Positions 1-6,466 of a stretch of DNA of 9,077 nucleotides are shown piece by piece. Position 1 is the first letter of the stretch; the number at the start of each line of letters is the position of its first letter. Position numbers and translations under genes: made by a program. The DNA comes from Kiloniellaceae bacterium (GTDB taxonomy: Bacteria; Pseudomonadota; Alphaproteobacteria; Kiloniellales; Kiloniellaceae). The notes beneath the pieces were generated by a model. It had not been told where the DNA came from and made no database searches. It saw nothing but the letters and a program-made list of their open reading frames with translations. The DNA lies in assembly GCA_028280915.1 (NCBI GenBank), contig JANQKX010000365.1:1-9077 (forward strand), in the 5' to 3' direction.

Positions 1-575
1 GGCAGGATGTTCATGTGATAGTCGGTCATCAGGAAGGGGAAGTCCGCGTTGGCTTCCTTCAAGGTCACCACGACCACGTCCTTGCCATCGGCGGAAACAT
101 CCTCGATGCCCGAGAAGACACCCGCCGCGCCCGACTTGGTGTCCGGCCCCCGGTGCACGTTGATGGAGGCGATCACGTCTTCGGTGGTGAGGCTCTTGCC
201 GTCGGAGAACTCCACGCCCGGGCGCAGCTTGAAGCGCCAGGTCAGCGCGTCCGGCGTGGACTCCCAAGACTCCGCCAAGGTGGGCTTGGCCTGATTATCC
301 TGCCCCACTTCCACCAAGCTGTCCCGGAAAGCCCGGCTGACACAGATCATGTAGGTGGCGTTGAAGGTGGCCGGGTCCAAGGAGTCGATGGTATTGGCGT
401 CGTTCAGGCCCGCGCGCATGTGGCCGCCCCGTTTGGGCTCCTGGGCCTTGGCTTCCGTCCACATGGCCGAGGCCGCGGTGACGCTGAGCCCGAGCGCCGT
501 CGCCCCCACCAGGAAATCCCGGCGGCTGGCGCGCTTGTCGCCAAGAATGCGTTTCAACAAAAGGTCTTTTTCCAT
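1..575 (-). CDS. ABC transporter solute-binding protein, family 5 (peptide type), N-terminal part, Tat-exported
   Basis: This is the N-terminal 191 residues of a periplasmic solute-binding protein; the frame is open to the window edge and the family is usually about 500-600 residues. It would capture a peptide, opine or similar ligand for an ABC importer. The N-terminus has a twin-arginine motif, SRRDFL (Arg18-Arg19), a hydrophobic stretch (about 22-37) and a likely cleavage site after AKA (residue 44), so export of the folded protein by Tat is expected. The mature part shows SBP_bac_5 hallmarks: RGGHMRAGL, then TIDSLDPATF, then LAESWESTPDALTWRFKLRPGVEFSDG and TTEDVIASI. The start at 575 is preceded by a purine-rich site (AGGGAAG) at good spacing. 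Permease and ATPase genes are not in view and may lie to the left. The ligand cannot be told from this part. Confidence 0.93.
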   Translation of the reverse strand, partial: MEKDLLLKRILGDKRASRRDFLVGATALGLSVTAASAMWTEAKAQEPKRGGHMRAGLNDANTIDSLDPATFNATYMICVSRAFRDSLVEVGQDNQAKPTLAESWESTPDALTWRFKLRPGVEFSDGKSLTTEDVIASINVHRGPDTKSGAAGVFSGIEDVSADGKDVVVVTLKEANADFPFLMTDYHMNIL

Positions 576-786
576 TTTTTTGCTTCCCTGATCATTTTTG
601 GATTGGTGTTATGAGTGCTGAAAGGAGGGCCTATTTTGCCGTCTTCTTTGAAGTTTTGCGCCCTCGTCACTCAACCTTCGCGGCACGACCGGCGCCGCAA
701 AAGCCCCCGGACTCTATGGGATCTGGCCCGCTCTGTCAGCAACAGAATTGTCACATACCCTTAACGGTAGCGTTACCTTGGTCGAT

Positions 787-1374
787 TTACTGAGCTTTGA
801 GGCCGTAGCGGGCATAGTGACGGCGCGCCTTGGCCCGATTGCCGCAGGTCTCCATGGCGCACCAGCGCCGGCGCCCATTACGGCTCTCATCCAGGAACAG
901 CCAGGCGCAGCGGTCCCCCGGACAGAGCTTCAGCCGCCCGAGATCGCGGGGCGTGGTGAGCAACGCCACCGCGGAAAGGGCAATTTTCTGATGCAGTCCC
1001 ACATTTGCCGCAAAATCCAGCTCTGTACCCCTTGCACGGAGGGCCAGTCCGGGGGCCTTGTCACCCAGCACCCGGTTCAGAGCCGCCAGGCTGTCCTCGG
1101 GAACCGGACGGTGAGATCGGGTCGACAGCAGCAAAGCGCGCAGGTGCCCGCGAAAGACCTACATCGCCTCCAGGTCAACCCGTGCCAGCCGGCTGTCGGC
1201 GGCACCCGCGTCACGCGGCAGAATCCCCACCTCCTGCGCCCAAAGAGCCAAATCCTGCAGGTCTTCAAGCTTTTCGTCGGCGACTTGGTGGTCGGGCGAC
1301 CAATTGGCCGTGTTGACAAAATCCAAACACAAGCGTTCGCCCAAGATCTTGACGGCGGAGTTTCCAAATCCCAT
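787..1374 (-). pseudogene. CGNR zinc-finger transcriptional regulator interrupted by an in-frame TAG
   Basis: Read without interruption this frame gives 195 codons, the usual length of CGNR (ABATE-domain plus zf-CGNR) regulators. The N-terminal part has the family signature LCLDFVNTANW (residues 15-25). The C-terminal part has the zinc finger: Cys151 and Cys156 in LCPGDRC, then Cys172 and Cys177 in WCAMETCGNR. Codon 72 (1161-1159) is TAG. Both halves are in the same frame and the rest is intact, so a single substitution (for example CAG to TAG) explains it better than a frameshift. The start at 1374 is preferred over the ATG at 1416 because AGGA lies 6 bases upstream and residues begin close to the conserved block. 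An ATG at 1134 could restart the C-terminal half. The gene is divergent from azlCD and probably regulates it when functional. Alternatives are suppression or a sequencing error. The family call is firm; the functional state is open. Confidence 0.85.
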
Positions 1375-1384
1375 GGCCAATCCT

Positions 1385-1400
1385 AACCGGTATAACGGTT
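1385..1400. promoter_or_regulatory. operator-like palindrome 1 (AACCG-N6-CGGTT)
   Basis: The 16-base element AACCGGTATAACGGTT has perfect 5-base arms with a 6-base spacer. It overlaps the -35 box of the azlC promoter and lies just 11 bases upstream of the CGNR gene start, so a protein bound here could block both directions. A related, weaker palindrome (TAACG-N4-CGTTA, 762-775) lies just beyond the 3' end of the CGNR gene. Binding by the CGNR protein is inference. Confidence 0.5.
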
Positions 1401-1426
1401 GACAGGCAACAAACAAAGGCTATTCT
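1399..1426 (+). promoter_or_regulatory. sigma-70-type promoter of azlCD
   Basis: A perfect -35 box TTGACA (1399-1404) is followed after 16 bases by TATTCT (1421-1426), a 5 of 6 match to the -10 consensus. Transcription would begin near 1433, leaving a leader of about 25 bases before the azlC ATG. Operator-like palindromes sit on both sides of the promoter. A promoter for the divergent CGNR gene must lie in the same 83 bases, but no comparably good pair is visible on that strand. Confidence 0.6.
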
Positions 1427-1442
1427 AACCGTTAAAACAGTT
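1427..1442. promoter_or_regulatory. operator-like palindrome 2 (AACCG-N6-CAGTT)
   Basis: The element AACCGTTAAAACAGTT repeats the layout of the site at 1385-1400 with one mismatch between its arms. It begins directly after the azlC -10 box and covers the expected transcription start. The centres of the two sites are 42 bases apart, four helical turns, so dimers would sit on the same face of the DNA. Repression by paired or looped binding is inference. Confidence 0.42.
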
Positions 1443-1457
1443 ATATCGGATTGCCCT

Positions 1458-2222
1458 ATGCACCCGCCTCCTCCCCCATCCCTTACCGAACCAGAGGCCC
1501 GACAGCATCCCGAGCGCATGGGTTTTAGCCAGCGCGGCATCCTTCAGGGCATGCAACATTTAGCCGGCATCGCGGTCTTCATCGTGCCCTTTGGCATGGC
1601 CTTCGGGGTCACCGCGGTCGAAAAGGGCATGACCGTGGCCCAAGCCATGATCATGAGCGTCTTGGTCTTTTCGGCGGCGGCTCAATTCGCGTCCCTTGAA
1701 TTTTGGCCGAGCGGATGGCCCTCGCTGGCCTTGGTGCTGGCCACGGCGGCGGTGAGCAGCCGCCTGGTGATCATGGGTGCCGCCTTGTCGCCCTGGGTCA
1801 ACCAAGTCCAGCGCCCACAGCGTTGGGGCGCCGTGATGTTGCTCACCGATCCCAGTTTCGCCGACGGCTTTCAAGCCTTCCAGCAAGGCGGCCGGGATCT
1901 GGGGCGCCTTTTGGGCGCCAGCTTGATGTTGTGGCTGGCCTGGGTGGCGGGCACGGCGATCGGCGCCATCGCCGGCGAACGGATCGGCCATCTGGACCGA
2001 TTTGGCATCGATGTTCTCATGGCCGCCTATTTCACCACCATGATCTTGGGTCCCTTGCTGAATACCCCCGATGTCCGCCGCGCCGCCTTCGCCGTTCTAC
2101 CCAGCTACGGCACCGCCGCCATCGTGGCGGTCGCGGGCTTGTACCTCTTGCCGCCGGGCTGGAACGTGGTTGCCGCCGCTGTTGCCGGCGGCGCCGTGGA
2201 GGCTTGGCGCCATGACCGCTGA
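1458..2222 (+). CDS. azlC: AzlC family branched-chain amino acid exporter, large subunit
   Basis: An inner-membrane protein of 254 residues that pairs with the next gene to form an AzlCD-type exporter of branched-chain or related amino acids. Family features are the segment GIAVFIVPFGMAFGVTAVEKG near residues 35-54, the block MSVLVFSAAAQFASLEFW (about 66-83) corresponding to the conserved S-x-VFaGaaQF motif, and several further hydrophobic segments with the typical AAVSSRLVIMGAALSPW stretch. Length fits the family. The start at 1458 has only a weak ribosome site (GGA, 7 bases upstream) but lies about 25 bases from a good promoter; an ATG at 1518 would still keep the conserved part. The gene overlaps azlD by 11 bases, a sign of coupled translation. 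Its promoter carries operator-like palindromes next to a divergent CGNR regulator. The substrate is not shown by the sequence. Confidence 0.93.
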   Translation: MHPPPPPSLTEPEARQHPERMGFSQRGILQGMQHLAGIAVFIVPFGMAFGVTAVEKGMTVAQAMIMSVLVFSAAAQFASLEFWPSGWPSLALVLATAAVSSRLVIMGAALSPWVNQVQRPQRWGAVMLLTDPSFADGFQAFQQGGRDLGRLLGASLMLWLAWVAGTAIGAIAGERIGHLDRFGIDVLMAAYFTTMILGPLLNTPDVRRAAFAVLPSYGTAAIVAVAGLYLLPPGWNVVAAAVAGGAVEAWRHDR

Positions 2223-2523
2223 GGCCCTGCTGTCCGTCTACGGCACCATCGGGCTCATCGCCTTCGTGCTGCTGGCCACCCGCACCATCGGCGGCGAACT
2301 CATGACCCTTTGGACCATGACCCCGCGCCTGGAAGCGGTCTTGAAGGCCATGGGCGGATCGGTGCTGGTCGCCATCGTCGCCGCCGAGTGCGCCCGCGGC
2401 GGCCTAAGGACCGGCATGGCCGTATTGATCGCCGCCGCGGTCATGGCCCTCAGCAGACGCCCCTTGCTGGCCATTGCGCTGGGCATGGCCGGCGCCGCGG
2501 CGGGCACCTGGCTGAACCTTTGA
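2212..2523 (+). CDS. azlD: AzlD family small membrane subunit of the branched-chain amino acid exporter
   Basis: A 103-residue hydrophobic protein with the size of AzlD proteins and three or four predicted membrane segments: about residues 7-22, 44-60, 63-78 and 83-100. The segment LATRTIGGELMTLWTMTPRLEAVLKAMGGSVLVAIVA matches the AzlD layout, in which a polar loop with a Pro-Arg pair precedes a helix. AzlD is the obligate partner of AzlC. The start at 2212 is chosen because it gives the normal length; it lies inside the last codons of azlC (11-base overlap, different frame). A longer frame reaching back to 2071 would run deep into azlC and is not credible. The stop codon falls inside a short tandem repeat (2521-2550). 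It is followed by a convergent gene only 43 bases away. Confidence 0.9.
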   Translation: MTAEALLSVYGTIGLIAFVLLATRTIGGELMTLWTMTPRLEAVLKAMGGSVLVAIVAAECARGGLRTGMAVLIAAAVMALSRRPLLAIALGMAGAAAGTWLNL

Positions 2524-2550
2524 AGGCTGATCCTCTCTGAAGGCTGATCC
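2521..2550 (+). repeat. short tandem duplication across the azlD stop codon
   Basis: TGAAGGCTGATCC occurs at 2521-2533 and again at 2538-2550, giving a 17-base unit with a second, shortened copy. The first three bases of copy 1 are the azlD stop codon. It looks like a replication-slippage duplication that left the reading frame unchanged. No function is suggested. Confidence 0.6.
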
Positions 2551-2566
2551 CCGCGCCCCGCGGCGG

Positions 2567-3676
2567 CTATTGGTACACCGCCACCGGATCGCCCAGTTGG
2601 GCCAGGTCCGGCGCCACGCCCAGGCCGGGGGATTTGGGTGCCGGCATGCGGCCCGCCACGTTGCGGGCCCCGCGCCCCGGGGCCAGATCCTTGCTCAGCA
2701 TGTCATGGCTCAACCAGGAGCCGATCATCAAATGCTCGGGCACCGTGGCCGCCAAGTGGGCCGCGCCGGTGTCGGCGATGACCGAGCCGCCGGATTCCAT
2801 GACCAAAAGGCGCAGGCCGCTGGCCTCGGCCAGATCACGTAAACGGCGCGCCTTGGTGAGCCCGCCCACCCGGTTGATCTTGATGTTCACCACCTCGCCG
2901 ATGCCCTCGCTGATGAAACGGCAGAGGTCGCCCGTGGTCTCCAGACGCTCGTCCAAGGAGATGGACGTGGAGGTGCGCCGGGCCACGGCGGCGCAATCGT
3001 CCAAGGTCTCGCAGGGCTGCTCCACGGTCACACCCAGGTCCGCCACCGCGGTCATCACGGCAACCGCTTCCTGGCGGCTCCAAGCCCGGTTCACGTCGTA
3101 AACGATGGTCTCGCCCGGGGCCCGGTTTTCCTCCAGATAGCGGATGCGGGCCACGTCCAAGGCCGCGTCACCGCCCACCTTGGCGGAATGGGCGAAGTAG
3201 CCCCGATCCCGGTAACGCTGGATCTCCGCCAGCATTTCCGGCGGCTGTCCGGTGGAAATGGACGACGCGATGGGTGCGCCCGCTTCGCTCTCACAGCCGC
3301 CCAAGAGTGCCGACAGGGGCTGGCCGGTGGCCTGGCCGAAGAGGTCCCAGCAGGCCACGTCCAGGGCCGACTTGGCATAGAGGTGTCCCGGCAGCACCAA
3401 ATCCATGAGGCGGTTCAGGCGGTCCAGCTCCCGCGGGTCCTGGCCCAGGAGGGCGGGCACCAAAAGCTCGGCCGCGGCCCGGATCCCGGCGCCATGGGCC
3501 GGCAGATAGGTGTGGCCCCAAGGGCAGCCCTCGCCCCATCCCCGATGACCCGTGTCGCAATCCACCGCCACCAAGGTGCTGTCCAGCTGGTCAAAACGCA
3601 GGCGCCCGCCCGAGAGCCAATAGGGTTTGGCCAGGGGCAAATCCACCTGAAACACGGAAACGCGGGTGATTTTCAT
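2567..3676 (-). CDS. enolase-superfamily dehydratase/epimerase, probably cis-3-hydroxy-L-proline dehydratase type
   Basis: A 369-residue cytoplasmic enzyme of the mandelate racemase/muconate lactonizing family. The N-terminal capping domain has KPYWLSGG (17-24) and WGEGCPWGHTYLPAHG (47-62), a block I associate with the cis-3-hydroxy-L-proline dehydratase / hydroxyproline betaine epimerase branch. The barrel shows the expected catalytic set: acid/base Lys166 (HSAK), metal ligands Asp194 (YDVN), Glu219 (VEQPC) and Asp242 (LDE), and second Lys266 (VNIKINRVGG). Family members dehydrate cis-3-hydroxy-L-proline to delta-1-pyrroline-2-carboxylate or epimerise proline betaines. The start at 3676 is preferred over 3706: it begins with the canonical MKITRVSVFQVDLPL and follows a GGGGGA ribosome site 8 bases upstream. 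No partner such as a pyrroline carboxylate reductase or proline racemase is nearby, so the exact substrate is inference. It converges with azlD. Confidence 0.85.
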   Translation of the reverse strand: MKITRVSVFQVDLPLAKPYWLSGGRLRFDQLDSTLVAVDCDTGHRGWGEGCPWGHTYLPAHGAGIRAAAELLVPALLGQDPRELDRLNRLMDLVLPGHLYAKSALDVACWDLFGQATGQPLSALLGGCESEAGAPIASSISTGQPPEMLAEIQRYRDRGYFAHSAKVGGDAALDVARIRYLEENRAPGETIVYDVNRAWSRQEAVAVMTAVADLGVTVEQPCETLDDCAAVARRTSTSISLDERLETTGDLCRFISEGIGEVVNIKINRVGGLTKARRLRDLAEASGLRLLVMESGGSVIADTGAAHLAATVPEHLMIGSWLSHDMLSKDLAPGRGARNVAGRMPAPKSPGLGVAPDLAQLGDPVAVYQ

Positions 3677-3757
3677 GGAACATATCCCCCAAAAGCGAAA
3701 CGCCAAAACGGGATGAATGCGAGCGGAATGACCGGTGATCCGACCGGCGCTTGTGGC

Positions 3758-4228
3758 TTAGCGTCCCTTCAAGCGTTTGTGCAGGGCCTGCAGATAACGC
3801 CGGTCGCCCGCCGCCAAACGGCCCGCCGCGATGTCGGCCTTGTAGCCTTGCAAATCCTCGCGCAGCTCCTCGGAAATACTCTTCAGCGCCAAAAGCTCCT
3901 TGACCAGGGCCAAGGCCGCGTTGCCTTTGCCGTCCTCATCGCCCGTGTCCGCTTCGTCGCCCTCACCCTCGTCGCCGGCCTCTTCTTCGGCGTCGAAATC
4001 ATCTTCGGCGCCCCATTCGTCCGCTGCTTCGTCCTCTTCATCCTCGGGCGCGGCACCGGGGGAAGGCACCAGGAGGTCGTCCCAGGACAGATCGGCGGCC
4101 TTTACCATCTCATCCAAGCGCCGGGCCGCGGCCAGAACCTCTTCATCCGACTCCGCGCCCAGCTGCTCCAAGAGCTCCAGCACGTCACCCCGTTGCAAAG
4201 ACTGATCCATGTTATCCCCCTGATCCAT
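3758..4228 (-). CDS. hypothetical highly acidic protein
   Basis: I do not recognise this 156-residue protein. It has three parts: a helical N-terminal region (about 10-55) rich in Leu, Glu and Asp; a low-complexity linker (62-99) with 24 Asp or Glu in 38 residues; and a basic, probably helical C-terminus (about 103-156) ending RRYLQALHKRLKGR. There is no signal peptide or membrane segment, so it is probably cytoplasmic. Two candidate starts, 4228 and 4210, each begin ATGGATCAG and each has a G-rich ribosome site directly upstream; the choice changes six residues. A still longer frame to 4336 lacks a ribosome site and is not preferred. Its stop lies 81 bases before the start of the dehydratase gene on the same strand, with no T-tract terminator between, so joint transcription is possible. 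The charge pattern could suit binding a basic partner, but that is inference. Confidence 0.75.
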   Translation of the reverse strand: MDQGDNMDQSLQRGDVLELLEQLGAESDEEVLAAARRLDEMVKAADLSWDDLLVPSPGAAPEDEEDEAADEWGAEDDFDAEEEAGDEGEGDEADTGDEDGKGNAALALVKELLALKSISEELREDLQGYKADIAAGRLAAGDRRYLQALHKRLKGR

Positions 4229-4436
4229 AATACCCCCCTGCTCACCCAAATTGAGGGCCCCGAGACTAACCTCAAAGCCACCTGTTGGAAATGGAATTCC
4301 ACTGGCACAGCTAAGGTTGCGATCAGCTAATTTCAATAGGGTGCATAATGGCCGTCAAGCCCGCGCGCCCTGCGCCGCCGACAGACCGGCACAACAGCCC
4401 TCGCCAAGCATGACGAAGTTTCAACCGGAGAAAATA

Positions 4437-4453
4437 GTTCACCCGCGATGAAC
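4437..4453. promoter_or_regulatory. inverted repeat GTTCA-N7-TGAAC upstream of the fasciclin gene
   Basis: Perfect 5-base arms with a 7-base spacer (GTTCACCCGCGATGAAC) lie 70 bases before the fasciclin gene start, in the 294-base divergent interval 4229-4522. A weak -10 candidate, CATTAT (4454-4459), abuts it, but no acceptable -35 box was found. A 10-base palindrome TGGAATTCCA occurs at 4292-4301. Nothing else in this interval could be assigned. Confidence 0.25.
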
Positions 4454-4522
4454 CATTATGTGATCCAGCCGGTATCGGGCACCGTATGACAATTCGATGA
4501 TCACAGACAAATGGGGAAGCGC

Positions 4523-5038
4523 ATGTTCGCCAGATCCTTTAGCAAAGCTTTTATCTTAATTGTCCCGCTGGTGCTGGGCGCCTGTGCCAGCGGTTCCGCC
4601 AACGAACAGCAAGCGGCCAGCGCGCCGCAGACCGATATCGTGGACACGGCCGTGTCCGCGGGACAGTTCAACACCCTGGTGGCCGCGGTTCAAGCCGCCG
4701 ATTTAGTGGACACCTTAAAGGGCGACGGCCCCTTTACCGTTTTCGCCCCCACTGACGAAGCTTTCGCCGCCTTGCCCGAGGGTACGGTCGAAAGCCTGCT
4801 GTTGCCCGAGAATAAAGACCAATTGGTTGCCGTTCTGACCTATCACGTGGTGCCCGGAAAGGTCATGTCCAGCGACCTGGCCGGCCAGCAGCTGGCGGTA
4901 AAAACCGTGCAGGGCAGCGAGGTGGACATCGACGCAACGGATGGTGTCACCGTTGACGGCGCCAAGGTCATCGCTGCTGACGTGGAAGCCTCTAACGGGG
5001 TGATCCACGTGATCGACGCGGTGATCCTGCCCAACTAA
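4523..5038 (+). CDS. fasciclin (FAS1) domain lipoprotein
   Basis: A 171-residue secreted lipoprotein with a single FAS1 domain. The N-terminus is basic (MFARSFSK), then hydrophobic, ending in the lipobox LGAC with Cys21 as the expected lipidated residue. Residue 2 of the mature protein is Ala, which would favour outer-membrane sorting under the usual rule. The FAS1 domain fills residues 38-170 and shows the H1 motif FTVFAPTDEAFAAL (71-84), the conserved Tyr107-His108 in LTYHVVPG, and the H2 motif GVIHVIDAVILP (159-170). FAS1 proteins mediate adhesion or matrix contacts; the bacterial role is mostly unclear. The start at 4523 is chosen because GGGGA lies just upstream; an in-frame ATG at 4511 would add four residues but lacks a ribosome site. 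The gene stands alone, followed by a clear terminator. Confidence 0.92.
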   Translation: MFARSFSKAFILIVPLVLGACASGSANEQQAASAPQTDIVDTAVSAGQFNTLVAAVQAADLVDTLKGDGPFTVFAPTDEAFAALPEGTVESLLLPENKDQLVAVLTYHVVPGKVMSSDLAGQQLAVKTVQGSEVDIDATDGVTVDGAKVIAADVEASNGVIHVIDAVILPN

Positions 5039-5074
5039 CCGAATAACAAAAAAAGTCTCCTAACCCACCTTTGT

Positions 5075-5112
5075 GCCCGGGCCTGGATTTCCACGCCCGG
5101 GCTCATTCTTTT
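5075..5112 (+). terminator. intrinsic terminator of the fasciclin gene
   Basis: The arms GCCCGGGC (5075-5082 and 5095-5102) form an 8-base GC stem. Inside it, TGG pairs with CCA across a single C-C mismatch, leaving the loop ATTT. The hairpin is followed by TCATTCTTTT (5103-5112). It begins 36 bases after the fasciclin stop. The T-tract is interrupted but adequate. Confidence 0.7.
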
Positions 5113-5270
5113 GCATCCAATAAACCATCCCGGTTTTCTCTTGGAAAAGGTCACTATTCGGGCAGACCCGCCTTTTTCAAGCCATCGTGAAAGACCGCGC
5201 CACACCTCGGCCACATACGAAAACGTGACGTCCGGCTTTTTTCCAAGGCCCGGCGCGGAGCCATGAAGAA

Positions 5271-5303
5271 CGATGGGTCGGCAGTTGACCGCTCACCCCA
5301 TCG
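5271..5303 (-). terminator. weak stem-loop after the carbonic anhydrase gene
   Basis: CGATGGG (5271-5277) and CCCATCG (5297-5303) can pair over a 19-base loop. On the minus strand the stem is followed by TTCTTCAT. It lies 18 bases past the carbonic anhydrase stop. The long loop and poor T-tract make this a low-confidence terminator. Confidence 0.25.
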
Positions 5304-5320
5304 TGGACAGCACGCACCGC

Positions 5321-5968
5321 CTAGTCCACGGCCTGGAAAATCTGCTTGACCGGATCATAGACGTACAGAATGCCGGCCCGGATGTCGATGTACCAGCCGT
5401 GCAGGCGCAGCCTGCCCTCTTTTACCCGGTCGCGGATGCAGGGAAAGGTCATGAGGTTTTCCAGGGAAACCAGGACCGCGCTTTGCTCGCAGGCCTTCGC
5501 CTTTACGGCCTCGGGGGCGTCGGGCATGGTGCCCTCCACCCGCAGGTAGGCCGAACGCACCAGACTCATCCAGGGGGCGATGAAAAAGTTGCCCTCCTCG
5601 TCCCGCGGGCGGTCTTGGAACAGGGAGCGGATGCCGCCGCAATGCGCATGACCCAGGACAACCACGTTTTCCACCTGCAGGTGTTGCACGGCGTATTCGA
5701 GCGCCGCGCTGGTGCCGTGAAACGAGCCCAGCTCCTCGTGGGGCGGCACCAGATTGGCCACGTTGCGCACGACAAAAAGGTCGCCGGGATCGGTCTGCAG
5801 CACGATCGAGGGGTCCACCCGGGAGTCGGAACAGGCGATCAGGCACGTCTTGGGCTTCTGCCCTTGATCCACCAAGGTTTCGTAGATACTTCGCTCGGCC
5901 CGAAACCGCCCGTCACGAAAGGCCCGGTAGCCGGATTTCAACTTTTCAATGGCGTCCTGTTCGCTCAT
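5321..5968 (-). CDS. beta-class carbonic anhydrase
   Basis: A 215-residue cytoplasmic zinc enzyme that interconverts carbon dioxide and bicarbonate. All core residues are visible: Cys46, Asp48 and Arg50 in ACSDSRVDP, and His107 and Cys110 in GHAHCGG, so the zinc ligands are Cys46, His107 and Cys110 with the Asp48-Arg50 dyad. The block GDLFVVRNVANLVPP (62-76) and SAALEYAV (87-94) are also typical. The C-terminal LHGWYIDIRAGILYVYD (about 188-204) matches the common GWYFDI-type strand. Length fits the proteobacterial enzyme. The start at 5968 follows a GGGGGA site 8-9 bases upstream. The gene appears monocistronic, with its own promoter at 6012-6039. No cyanase or sulfate-permease-like partner is adjacent, so a general bicarbonate supply role is most likely. 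Confidence 0.96.
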   Translation of the reverse strand: MSEQDAIEKLKSGYRAFRDGRFRAERSIYETLVDQGQKPKTCLIACSDSRVDPSIVLQTDPGDLFVVRNVANLVPPHEELGSFHGTSAALEYAVQHLQVENVVVLGHAHCGGIRSLFQDRPRDEEGNFFIAPWMSLVRSAYLRVEGTMPDAPEAVKAKACEQSAVLVSLENLMTFPCIRDRVKEGRLRLHGWYIDIRAGILYVYDPVKQIFQAVD

Positions 5969-6011
5969 GCCTGGTCCCCCAAACTTTCCACCTAAAAGGC
6001 ATTCCCCAGCA

Positions 6012-6039
6012 TTAATAGAGGATGATGGGCCGGTGGCAA
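6012..6039 (-). promoter_or_regulatory. sigma-70-type promoter of the carbonic anhydrase gene
   Basis: On the minus strand TTGCCA (6039-6034) is followed after 16 bases by TATTAA (6017-6012). The predicted start of transcription is near 6005, giving a leader of roughly 36 bases that contains the GGGGGA ribosome site. This is the best promoter match on that strand upstream of the gene. Confidence 0.5.
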
Positions 6040-6120
6040 GAGCGGATCATGAAATCCCCACCCCGGGGCCTTGGGCCTGGCAGGCCATTTCCGGGACGGA
6101 CGACCTGAAGAGCGGGATGC

Positions 6121-6150
6121 CAGGCAGAAAAGGAACAGGCAGAAAAGGAA
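6121..6150. repeat. perfect 2-copy 15-base tandem repeat
   Basis: CAGGCAGAAAAGGAA occurs at 6121-6135 and again, identical and directly adjacent, at 6136-6150. It is in non-coding DNA about 80 bases upstream of the carbonic anhydrase promoter. Slippage is the simplest origin. Confidence 0.65.
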
Positions 6151-6428
6151 TCTGGGGAAACACCCGGGGATGGAGCCTTGGGAAGCGGGTCAGATCTCCC
6201 TGAGAGGCCAAACACGCCTGGGACGCCAAACACGAATGCCCCAATAGAGCAAACGACAGACGGGCCGTTTGCCGCACCCGGAACGGACGGTATTCAAAAT
6301 CCGACCGGTCACAGCCGTGACCGAGCAGGAGGCCCGATTAGGGGATCCTGTCAGGGGGCTAGGCCCGCAGGTTTCAAGAGCAACAAAATCAACGGAAGAC
6401 AGCGAAGGCCAGTTTTTCCTGACCTGCC

Positions 6429-6466
6429 CCTTCCCCATGGGAAAGGCGGGAGACCTTTTATCTCCC
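6429..6466. repeat. two adjacent inverted repeats in non-coding DNA
   Basis: The first, 6429-6446, centres on CCCATGGG and pairs 8 of 9 positions. The second, 6448-6466, pairs GGGAGA with TCTCCC over the loop CCTTTTA. They are one base apart. They could be a structured RNA part or protein sites; neither has the T-tract of a terminator directly after it. Confidence 0.35.

Noticed and set aside
762..775. TAACG-N4-CGTTA hairpin just after the CGNR gene as its terminator
   Set aside because: The stem is only five AT-containing pairs and no T-tract follows on the minus strand. It is noted instead as a possible relative of the operator-like sites.
3900..4205. Serine-rich open frame on the plus strand
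   Set aside because: It is the antisense reading of the Asp/Glu-rich codons of the acidic protein. It has no ribosome site and is low complexity throughout.
4302..4322. Possible sigma-54 promoter (TGGCAC followed by TTGC) upstream of the fasciclin gene
   Set aside because: The spacing between the GG of TGGCAC and the GC of TTGC is 13 bases; sigma-54 promoters need 10, so the boxes are not in register.
3188..4330. 380-codon plus-strand frame, long for the window
   Set aside because: It is antisense to both the dehydratase and the acidic protein. The dehydratase frame has all catalytic motifs, so the long frame is a GC-rich shadow.
4448..4489. 13-codon mini-frame in the fasciclin gene leader, possibly a leader peptide
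   Set aside because: It has no ribosome site at proper spacing and no runs of regulatory codons or alternative hairpins; frames this short are expected by chance.
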